From: Clostridium sp. M62/1
Lineage (GTDB): Bacteria > Bacillota > Clostridia > Lachnospirales > Lachnospiraceae
Reading direction: 5' to 3'
Assembly (NCBI RefSeq): GCF_020736365.1
Contig: NZ_CP085988.1
Span: 541,501 to 605,500, forward strand
Length of the DNA: 64,000 bases
Shown one piece after another: positions 57,511 through 64,000 of this stretch (the stretch's first letter is position 1; the number at the start of each line of letters is the position of its first letter). The position numbers and the translations under genes were made by a program. The notes under the pieces are model-generated. The model made no database searches. It was given only the letters and a program-made list of their open reading frames with translations, and was not told where the DNA came from.

Positions 57511-58563
57511 ATGGAAAACAACATGATGAAAGCACTTGTATTTAAAGGACCGGGCAAGCTGTGCCTTACGAGACGGCCGATACCGACGATTCAAGAGCCC
57601 GGGGATGCGATTGTGAAGGTGACGCGCTCCACCATCTGCACCAGCGATCTCCATATCCGAAACGGAGCAGTCCCGAGAGCCAGGGAAGGGGTGATCCTGG
57701 GACATGAGTTTGCCGGAGAGATTGTAGAAACAGGAACAGGAGTGAAGGGGCTGAAAACAGGAGACAGGGTTGCAGCCAACTGCGAAACCATCTGCGGGGA
57801 GTGCTGGTACTGCCGGCGCGGATATGTCAACAACTGCCTCCATGGGGGCTGGCTTCTGGGCTGCACCATAGACGGGTGCCAGGCAGAATACGTCCGGGTT
57901 CCCCTGGCCGACACGAGTCTTTACCGGATTCCCGATGGGCTGACTGAGGAGCAGGCGCTCTTTACGGGGGATATCCTGTCCAGCGGCTACTGGGGGGCAG
58001 AGCTGTGCGAGATTAAGCCGGGGGATACGACGGCAGTGATCGGCGCAGGCCCTGTGGGAATGTGCGCCGCCCAGTCCGCCCGGCTGATGGGGGCCGGCCA
58101 GGTGATTCTCATTGATCCCAATACATACAGGCTCCGTGTGGCCAGGGAAAATGAGCTGGCCCACGTGTATCTGGAGGAGACGGGAAGAGCTGCAGCGGAG
58201 GCTGTGAAACGTCTGACAGAGGGGAGAGGAGCCGACTCTGTCATTGAGGCGGCCGGAAATGAACAGTCCTTTGAACTGGCCTGGCAGCTGGCCCGCCCCA
58301 ACGCCATCGTGGCTCTGGTGGCAATGTACGAGACCGATCCGGTACTGCCGCTGACCCGGATGTATGGAAAGAATCTGATCTTTAAGACAGGGGGAGTGGA
58401 CGCCTGCCGCTGTCCGCGGCTTCTGGAGCTTTTAAAGGAAGGTAAGCTGAAAACAGACTTTCTCATTACTCATAGAGGAAGGTTGGACGATATCTTAGAA
58501 GGGTATGAGATATTTGAGGAAAAACAGGACGGCTGCATCAAGTGGGTGGTGACGGGGGAATGA
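57511..58563 (+). CDS. Zinc-dependent alcohol dehydrogenase (MDR family)
   Basis: 350 residues from ATG 57511, with GAAGGGGGAAG ahead. Catalytic zinc ligands are the Cys in ICTSDLH and His65-Glu66 in GHEFAGE. The structural zinc site is present, CETICGECWYCRRGYVNNC (four Cys), and the Rossmann loop GAGPVGMCAAQSA binds NAD(P). It oxidises or reduces an alcohol/aldehyde or polyol; the pattern is close to the Tdh/sorbitol-type branch, but substrate cannot be told. It is transcribed alone, between prs and the antiporter. Confidence 0.92.
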   Translation: MENNMMKALVFKGPGKLCLTRRPIPTIQEPGDAIVKVTRSTICTSDLHIRNGAVPRAREGVILGHEFAGEIVETGTGVKGLKTGDRVAANCETICGECWYCRRGYVNNCLHGGWLLGCTIDGCQAEYVRVPLADTSLYRIPDGLTEEQALFTGDILSSGYWGAELCEIKPGDTTAVIGAGPVGMCAAQSARLMGAGQVILIDPNTYRLRVARENELAHVYLEETGRAAAEAVKRLTEGRGADSVIEAAGNEQSFELAWQLARPNAIVALVAMYETDPVLPLTRMYGKNLIFKTGGVDACRCPRLLELLKEGKLKTDFLITHRGRLDDILEGYEIFEEKQDGCIKWVVTGE

Positions 58564-58713
58564 CAACTGCTCCTTAAGAGTCAAAGATTCAGATCTTAGC
58601 ATAATTTTAATACAAAGGTCTGCCAGTGTTCATAGAAAATTCATAAATACGTACTAAAATCTGGAGGAAAAAGGGGTATTTTTAGACAAAATATATAAAA
58701 GGGGTGTGTGAAG

Positions 58714-60015
58714 ATGGGGGAATACCAATACCTGTGTGATATAGCAGCCATTCTGCTCAGCACAAAACTGTTAGGACTTGCGACAAGAAAATTTCAGATG
58801 CCGCAGGTAGTGGGAGCCCTGCTGGCAGGGCTCATTCTCGGGCCGGCCATGCTCGGTCTGGTTCAGGAAACGGATTTCGTGAAAAAGACAGCGGAGATAG
58901 GAGTCATTGTCCTTATGTTCTGCGCCGGTATGGAAACGGATCTGGATGAGCTAAAAAAAAGCGGGCGTGCGTCGTTTATTATTGCCCTGATCGGAGTGAT
59001 TGTGCCTCTGTTAGGCGGATATGCCGTCGCCATGCTTTTTAACCGTCCCGGTATGATTGAATCGGATGCGGGCGGAAGCCTTTTTTTACAGAATATGTTT
59101 ATCGGAGTCATACTGACGGCGACCTCTGTGAGCATTACCGTGGAAACTCTGAAGGAGCTGGGAAAGCTCAAAACCCGCTCGGGAAATGCCATTCTGGGAG
59201 CTGCGATCATCGACGACGTGCTGGGCATTATCGCCCTTACCATCATTACGAGTGTGGCAGATTCCAGCGTCCATCTCAGTGTGATTCTGCTAAAAATAGC
59301 CGGCTTTTTCGTCTTTGCCCTGGTAGTGGGAGTTCTGTTTCATAAATTTTATGTAAACTGGATAATGCATGCAGAGCGGGGCCTCCACCGCCATGTTCTG
59401 ATTGCCTTTGTATTCTGTCTGCTTATGTCCTACGCTGCGGAAACCTTTTTCGGAGTGGCAGATATCACAGGCGCCTTTATCGCAGGAGTTGTCATTTCCA
59501 GTACGCAGAGAACGAAATTCCTGGCCTCCAAGTTTGACGTGCTGTCCTATGCCTACCTTTCTCCCATCTTTTTTGCCAGCATCGGGCTGAAGGTATCGCT
59601 GCCGTCTATGAACTCCACAGTGATTCTCTTCTCTGCCAGCCTTGTGCTGGTTGCCATTCTGACAAAGGTGATCGGCTGCGGAATCGGCGCCAGGCTCTGC
59701 GGCTACACCAATGAGGAATGTGTCAGAATTGGAGTCGGAATGATTTCCCGAGGCGAGGTTGCCCTGATTGTGGCCAGCAAGGGTGAGGCTCTGGGCCTGC
59801 TGGGAAGCACATTTTTGGGACCTGTGGTGCTGGTGGTCATTATCACCACTATTGTAACGCCTGTATTTCTAAAGCTGGCCTACCGCAGCGGAGTCAGCCA
59901 CACGATTCCGGTGGGCGAGGGCTTCTCAAATGTATATGAGGAGATGGGAAATTACAGATCCGGAGCCTATATGTTTAAGGAGCATGAGGAGGTGCCCCGG
60001 GGGGAGCGCAGATAG
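58714..60015 (+). CDS. Cation:proton antiporter (CPA2/KefB-type membrane domain)
   Basis: 433 residues, about 12-13 membrane helices. Conserved features are MPQVVGALLAGLILGP, the DD-type segment in ILGAAIIDDVLGIIAL (paired Asp of the ion site), and GVGMISRGEVALIV near the C-terminus. It exchanges Na+ or K+ for protons to control pH or salt. There is no C-terminal RCK/TrkA domain, only a 40-residue soluble tail, so it is not regulated like KefB/KefC. The start is ATG 58714 with GGGG ahead; GTG 58708 is also in frame. Confidence 0.92.
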   Translation: MGEYQYLCDIAAILLSTKLLGLATRKFQMPQVVGALLAGLILGPAMLGLVQETDFVKKTAEIGVIVLMFCAGMETDLDELKKSGRASFIIALIGVIVPLLGGYAVAMLFNRPGMIESDAGGSLFLQNMFIGVILTATSVSITVETLKELGKLKTRSGNAILGAAIIDDVLGIIALTIITSVADSSVHLSVILLKIAGFFVFALVVGVLFHKFYVNWIMHAERGLHRHVLIAFVFCLLMSYAAETFFGVADITGAFIAGVVISSTQRTKFLASKFDVLSYAYLSPIFFASIGLKVSLPSMNSTVILFSASLVLVAILTKVIGCGIGARLCGYTNEECVRIGVGMISRGEVALIVASKGEALGLLGSTFLGPVVLVVIITTIVTPVFLKLAYRSGVSHTIPVGEGFSNVYEEMGNYRSGAYMFKEHEEVPRGERR

Positions 60016-60090
60016 CTCAGAGAGGCGGCCAGACGCCGCAGAGAGCTGTGAATTCATAGGGATGTGCGAAGTGATACAGAAATATGCAAA

Positions 60091-60131
60091 AAATGCCCTG
60101 CCAGAAAAGAAGAATATCTGGCAGGGCATTT
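60091..60131 (+). terminator. Terminator-like hairpin after the antiporter gene
   Basis: AAATGCCCTGCCAGA (60091-60105) pairs perfectly with TCTGGCAGGGCATTT (60117-60131). The dispersed repeat starts at the next base. Confidence 0.75.
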
Positions 60132-60240
60132 CATAACAGGAAACTTCGTTCCCTGTTATATAAAAACGCTTCGCGGGGATCGCACTGGGTTGGTAAGGAA
60201 AATGCCGCTTCTGCGACCCGCCGCAGGCGGAGAATCCTGC
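60132..60240. repeat. Dispersed ~110 bp structured intergenic repeat, copy 2
   Basis: Same orientation and boundaries as 8265-8374 (CATAACAGGAAACTTCG… to …GGCGGAGAATCCTGC), with scattered substitutions, some of which keep hairpins paired. Downstream the two copies diverge: here the sequence continues into other hairpins (GTTGCC-TGA-AGGCAAC) up to 60318. Confidence 0.75.
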
Positions 60241-60293
60241 TTCGCACTCGCACGCAAGGTAGATGTTGCCTGAAGGCAACCGCGCTCGGCGCG

Positions 60294-60318
60294 AGTGTGC
60301 GCCTTGGCGCACACTTTT
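60294..60318 (+). terminator. Terminator at the end of repeat copy 2
   Basis: AGTGTGCGCC and GGCGCACACT pair around TT, followed by TTTTTTA. It lies directly against the stop codon of the convergent SbcC-like gene. Confidence 0.8.
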
Positions 60319-62193
60319 TTATATCCGAACTACGTGGTGGGCAATTCCCTCCTGATCGAGGATTGCCAGCTCTCTCTTATGGCAGGTAAACACGATAATC
60401 TGGCCGCTGTAGGCTTTTGTAAGCCACTTTAAGGCCGTTTTAAGCCGGTCGTCGTCGTAGAGGACGAAGCTGTCATCAAAGATCAGGGGCATGGCATCCC
60501 GCCCGTTCTGGATAAACTTGGCAGCCGCCAGCCTGAGAGCCAGGTAAATCTGGTCAGCCGTTCCGCTGCTCACCTGTTCGAGAGGGATCAGCTTCCTTTT
60601 CGTGTTGAGGAAGGCGTTCAGGTTCTCGTCGATGCTCATGCTGCTGTATAGCCCTCCTGTAATCCCGCTTATGAGTTCAGAGGCCGCCTTGTTGAGATAG
60701 AGTCCGAAGGAGTCGCGGATGGACATGGACAGCTCCTTCATAGTATCCTGAGCCATCTCAATGGCTGCGATCTCTTCCCTGATTCTGTCATTTTCAGCGA
60801 TAATCTGGCGCAGGGCAGCGGCCTGATCCTTAAGCTCCGCCAGGTGTTCCAGCTTCTTTTCCAGCTCCCACTGGATCCTCTGCTGGCGTTCAATGGTCTC
60901 TGAGCATTCATTCTGTCGAACCTGCAGCTGCTCTACCATATCCCTCTGCTGTCTCACAGCCTCCTCTGAGCGGGAGAGCATATGGCACAGCCTTACAAAC
61001 TCCTCCATTCTGGCACGGAGAGCCTCCATGGCGTTCTCACCCACCGTTTGGTCTCCCAGATGCCTCCGGAAAATTTCTGTCAGGGTGGAGGCGCACAGGG
61101 AGGCCGTCTTTTTTGACTGCCGGATCTTCAGGCGCAGGATAACGGCTGCAAAGAAGGACACAGCCGCTGCGCAGGACACGGCGGAGGCGGACAGCAGGGC
61201 GTCGATCTCCTGGGGCATCCAGGGAAGGAGCGTATTGTCCGGCACAAAGCCCCAGTAAAAGAAGTAGGCAGCAGCCAGAAGCAGAAGAAAGCCGGCCCCT
61301 GCAAAGAGTCCCCCCAGAATCCGGAGAGATTTTTTCTCCGCTCCGGCAGCGGCCTCCCTGTACTGTCTGTAAATGTCCTCGGCATGATCCAGATAGGAGG
61401 AGACAGACTGGGCGTCCGTAAACTCAAATTCAGCCAGGGCCTTTCGGCCCTTTTCAATGCGGTGGAGAAGTTCATCCCGCTCTGCCTGCTTCTTTTCAAT
61501 GGCTGCTTTGAGCTCAGAGCGTTCCCGGGTGAAAGACCGGAGCTGGTTTTCATACTCAGGGGAAGAAATTTCCCTTTCCAGATTTTTGATTTCCCCCAGA
61601 AGAGAGGTATAGGTTCTGGCGGCCTCCGGCATGAGCTGGCTCTCAAACTGCCGCTTCTGGTTTTTTAAGTAGGCTGTGGCCCTGGTGATATTCAGAGCCA
61701 TATTTCCGGAGGTGTTCATGTTGGCAATGTAGTTTTTCAGCTCCGAGATCATGCCGTCCTCGGTTGCGCTCTTTAACTGGCCGATGCTGATGGTGTTGTT
61801 GTAGGCTGTTTCACTGAGACCGCAGAGGAGCTCGTCCATGAAGGCCTTCGTGGGCTCCACCTCCCTGCCGGCTGTCTCATTGATCACGATAAAGCCCTTT
61901 TTGTTTTTCTGAAAGCTCCTCTCAAAGCGGTATACAACGCCGTCAGACTCAAGGCGCAGCTGCCCCTCGTAGGTGGAGCTGTTCTCCCACGGCTCATATT
62001 TGCTGTAGAGGTCATTTTTGGCGGCCCTTCCCCTCTGACGCTCGATGCCGAAGAGCATTCCGCGGATAAAGGTGTGAATGGTGGACTTCCCGGCCTCGTT
62101 TTTTCCGTAGACGATGTTAAGGCCGTCCTCGAAGGAGAGGAAGGTATCGTGAAATTTTCCAAATCCCTTTATGTATAAATCGAGAAAACGCAT
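60319..62193 (-). CDS. SbcC/YhaN-like AAA ATPase with two internal membrane segments
   Basis: 624 residues. The N-terminal half-site has Walker A YGKNEAGKST (29-38); the C-terminal half-site has the ABC-like signature SSGTADQIYLALRLA and Walker B MPLIFDDSF, so the ends fold together into an SMC/Rad50-type ATPase. Coiled-coil runs flank the centre (about 185-290 and 390-500). Two strongly hydrophobic segments (292-315 and 331-356) interrupt the coiled coil where Rad50 would have its zinc hook. The partner nuclease gene lies 12 bases upstream. It may place an SbcCD-like complex at the membrane. GC-rich codon use is like that of its neighbours. Confidence 0.88.
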   Translation of the reverse strand: MRFLDLYIKGFGKFHDTFLSFEDGLNIVYGKNEAGKSTIHTFIRGMLFGIERQRGRAAKNDLYSKYEPWENSSTYEGQLRLESDGVVYRFERSFQKNKKGFIVINETAGREVEPTKAFMDELLCGLSETAYNNTISIGQLKSATEDGMISELKNYIANMNTSGNMALNITRATAYLKNQKRQFESQLMPEAARTYTSLLGEIKNLEREISSPEYENQLRSFTRERSELKAAIEKKQAERDELLHRIEKGRKALAEFEFTDAQSVSSYLDHAEDIYRQYREAAAGAEKKSLRILGGLFAGAGFLLLLAAAYFFYWGFVPDNTLLPWMPQEIDALLSASAVSCAAAVSFFAAVILRLKIRQSKKTASLCASTLTEIFRRHLGDQTVGENAMEALRARMEEFVRLCHMLSRSEEAVRQQRDMVEQLQVRQNECSETIERQQRIQWELEKKLEHLAELKDQAAALRQIIAENDRIREEIAAIEMAQDTMKELSMSIRDSFGLYLNKAASELISGITGGLYSSMSIDENLNAFLNTKRKLIPLEQVSSGTADQIYLALRLAAAKFIQNGRDAMPLIFDDSFVLYDDDRLKTALKWLTKAYSGQIIVFTCHKRELAILDQEGIAHHVVRI

Positions 62194-62205
62194 GGTCTGA
62201 TTCCC

Positions 62206-63276
62206 CTAGCTCCTTTCGTCTGTAGTCAGAAGCAGGGCGTGGATGCCGTAGTAGAGGGCTTTTTTCTCTACAGGGCTCATGTCCGGCTTCTGCAGCGCCT
62301 GGATATAAAAACCGATCATATCGCTGGGATGCTCCGCAAAAAGGGCGCTGAAATCGTACTGCGGCTCCGACTCGTCTAGGATATCCGCAATCCGGTAGCG
62401 CATCATCAGAGACTCCAGATCAAAGGAGATGTCGGGATCTCTCATGCCGCGGATGCGGAACCGGTAAATATGTTCTGTGCCCCGTTTTTCTATCTCCTGG
62501 GACATGCGCAGAAACAGCTCCGTGTTGGTGGTGCCTGGGGTCACATTTACCATCAGGGGAATATACTGAATCTTAGCCATGGGGATAAATTCCAGGTTGG
62601 TTACCCGAAGGCTTGTCTCGCTGATCTCTCCATAGATGATTCCGTGCCGCCCTGTTTCCGTCTTGTCAAGAGGCTCGGGAGAGCCGCACCAGGCAAGGCG
62701 GAGGCTCTGGGAAATTTCAGGTTTGTGGATATGGCCCAGGGCCACATAGGAAAAGCCTGCCCGAAGCAGAGCCTCCCGGTCCACAGGGACATGCTTCACA
62801 TCCCCTCCGTGGCCGAGAAGAATGTGGATCAGACCGTCGTCAGGCGCTGATAAATCGTTCAGCCTTGCTTCGGCAATCTCTGCGCTCCAGTAGGAAAAGC
62901 CTGTGACCTCTGTGTGCAGCTCCTCAAAATAGACGGAGGAGAACTCCTCGTCTGCCAGAAATGTCACATTGGACGCCCAGGTAAAGCTCAGGACAGCAGA
63001 GTTTTTTCTCACCCGGTCATGATTTCCAGCAATCAAAACCACCCGCACGTCGGGAATGGTGGAGAAGAGATAATTCACCTCCTTCAAGTCCTTTAAGAGC
63101 GGCTGCCGGTGAAACAGATCGCCTGCGATAAAGAGAAAATCCACAGACAGCTCTCTGGCCTTGCCGATAATGGCGGCAAAGGTTTCGCGGATATCCCTGG
63201 CCCGCTCCCTGCTCCAGGGCTTGTCACTGTCAGGAGCCATTCCCCAGTGAATATCCCCCGTATGGATAAATTTCAA
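62206..63276 (-). CDS. SbcD/YhaO-like metallophosphoesterase (DNA repair exonuclease family)
   Basis: 356 residues if started at TTG 63276, which has AAGGGGG ten bases ahead and places the fold's first strand at the N-terminus (KFIHTGDIHWG); the open frame continues to 63342. The metal-binding motifs are GDIHWG, GDLFHR, GNHDR, LLGHGGD and LGHIHKPE, the five calcineurin-like blocks of SbcD/Mre11. A C-terminal region of about 130 residues follows. With the ATPase downstream it forms an SbcCD-type pair that would trim DNA ends or hairpins. Between 63277 and 63600 only a terminator is seen. Confidence 0.88.
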   Translation of the reverse strand: MKFIHTGDIHWGMAPDSDKPWSRERARDIRETFAAIIGKARELSVDFLFIAGDLFHRQPLLKDLKEVNYLFSTIPDVRVVLIAGNHDRVRKNSAVLSFTWASNVTFLADEEFSSVYFEELHTEVTGFSYWSAEIAEARLNDLSAPDDGLIHILLGHGGDVKHVPVDREALLRAGFSYVALGHIHKPEISQSLRLAWCGSPEPLDKTETGRHGIIYGEISETSLRVTNLEFIPMAKIQYIPLMVNVTPGTTNTELFLRMSQEIEKRGTEHIYRFRIRGMRDPDISFDLESLMMRYRIADILDESEPQYDFSALFAEHPSDMIGFYIQALQKPDMSPVEKKALYYGIHALLLTTDERS

Positions 63277-63469
63277 GATATCAGTCCCCCTTTTAGACCG
63301 CCTGTGCAGCTTTCCTTCCAGAGAGGAGGAAACATCCGCCAAAGGAAGGCTTGCCAGAACGCGGGCGGCAAGATAAAACAGTTAAAAATAAGCGTCAGCC
63401 CACAGACAGCATCCGCTGAAATACAGCCGTCAAATTCCAGCCAGACAGCGGCAACAGATAAAGATAAAA

Positions 63470-63512
63470 GGGTATCTCGAGGAAGGCACACAGCCATCTT
63501 TTGAGATACCCT
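63470..63512 (-). terminator. Terminator after asnS
   Basis: AGGGTATCTC and GAGATACCCT pair across a 23-base loop; on the minus strand the hairpin is followed by TTTTATCTTTATC. Confidence 0.75.
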
Positions 63513-63596
63513 CTCTGCACACTGATATTCTTTTATGCCGGAACTTAAACGGCTGCTGTCTGTGAGCTGCAGCTCTTCGGTTATCCGGTGATGCCC

Positions 63597-64000
63597 TTAC
63601 AGCTCACAGTTGTTGACGGTTCTCGGGAATGGGATTACGTCGCGGATGTTGCCCATTCCGGTCAGGTACATAACGCAGCGCTCAAAGCCCAGTCCGAAGC
63701 CGGAGTGGCGCACAGAACCGTATTTCCTCAGATCCAGATAGAAGCCGTAGTCCTCCTTCTTAAGACCCAGCTCATCCATGCGGGCAAGGAGCTTCTCATA
63801 GTCGTCCTCTCTCTGGCTTCCTCCGATGATCTCTCCGATTCCAGGTACCAGGCAGTCCATGGCGGCTACAGTCTTTCCGTCCTCATTCATCTTCATATAG
63901 AAGGCCTTGATCTCCTTCGGATAATCTGTAACAAATACAGGGCGCTTGAAGATCTGCTCTGTCAGGTAGCGCTCATGCTCTGTCTGCAGGTCGCAGCCCC
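63597..64000 (-). CDS. asnS: Asparaginyl-tRNA synthetase, C-terminal part (5' end outside window)
   Basis: About 133 C-terminal residues are present; the frame is open to the right edge. It charges tRNA-Asn with asparagine. The class IIb motif 3 region [27 protein letters not shown] and the preceding [43 protein letters not shown] are diagnostic; the [10 protein letters not shown] ending distinguishes it from AspRS. The ATG at 63896 is internal, not the start. Confidence 0.95.
   Translation of the reverse strand, partial: GCDLQTEHERYLTEQIFKRPVFVTDYPKEIKAFYMKMNEDGKTVAAMDCLVPGIGEIIGGSQREDDYEKLLARMDELGLKKEDYGFYLDLRKYGSVRHSGFGLGFERCVMYLTGMGNIRDVIPFPRTVNNCEL

Noticed and set aside
1..64000. CRISPR arrays, rRNA or tRNA genes and complete prophage
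   Set aside because: No regularly spaced direct repeats, no tRNA-like T-arm/acceptor combinations, no rRNA motifs and no phage structural genes were seen by reading both strands.

Overview
The window is one 64 kb stretch of a low-to-moderate GC, Gram-positive anaerobe chromosome. Gene content and style point to a gut Lachnospiraceae (Clostridium cluster XIVa) species. The clues are GGAGG-type ribosome sites almost everywhere, a CBS/DRTGG family II pyrophosphatase, DUF5711, DUF1576 and DUF368 proteins, a DnaD-domain/DnaC-like primosome pair, QueT behind a preQ1 riboswitch, and no aerobic respiratory genes. This is inference from protein families; I could not run a taxonomic search. I found no rRNA, tRNA or CRISPR array. 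The first and last genes (a LysM protein and asnS) are cut by the window edges.

Layout. 1-20.6 kb is mostly housekeeping: a membrane LysM protein, a DUF5711 protein, transketolase, ROK glucokinase, pyrophosphatase, a flavin reductase, a shikimate-kinase-like protein, topoisomerase III, cysteine synthase, a small PadR/DUF2200 module framed by two copies of a palindromic repeat, a two-gene Gtr-like glycosyltransferase pair, a DUF1576 transporter-like protein and an ABC-class ATPase. 20.7-35 kb is an accessory metabolic region: a YcxB-like membrane protein, a stand-alone PTS EIIC, a PrpR-type sigma-54 activator, and facing it, behind a clear -24/-12 promoter, a 2-hydroxyacid dehydrogenase, an RraA-type aldolase and two tandem TRAP-like cassettes that lack a binding protein. 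A LysR regulator, an HMGL-type aldolase and a second 2-hydroxyacid dehydrogenase follow. I read this region as a hydroxy-acid/oxo-acid uptake and cleavage system.

35-39.1 kb is a trehalose locus (GntR/TreR, PTS EIIBC, trehalose-6-phosphate hydrolase). 39.3-46.9 kb is an AraC-type response regulator followed by an operon with a HAD phosphatase, an ABC sugar importer without its own ATPase, a nucleoside hydrolase and a sugar isomerase/epimerase-like TIM barrel. A DUF368 (PopT-type) lipid carrier transporter follows. 48.2-50.9 kb is a more AT-rich scar of mobile DNA: an AAA/DUF4143 ATPase, a serine recombinase with an internal deletion and an IS1182-like transposase remnant with two frameshifts. 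It ends inside the promoter of the preQ1-riboswitch/queT unit.

51.8-64 kb returns to housekeeping: murC, then a striking cluster of DnaA boxes in front of the DnaD-domain and DnaC-like genes, prs, an alcohol dehydrogenase, a cation/proton antiporter, an SbcCD-like pair whose SbcC-like half carries two membrane segments, and asnS. Two copies of a roughly 110 bp structured intergenic repeat lie 52 kb apart (8.3 kb and 60.1 kb). The strongest candidates for something new are the minimal duplicated TRAP-like cassettes in the sigma-54 locus, the DnaA-box cluster at the primosome operon, and the degenerate MPN-TM-LysM protein.
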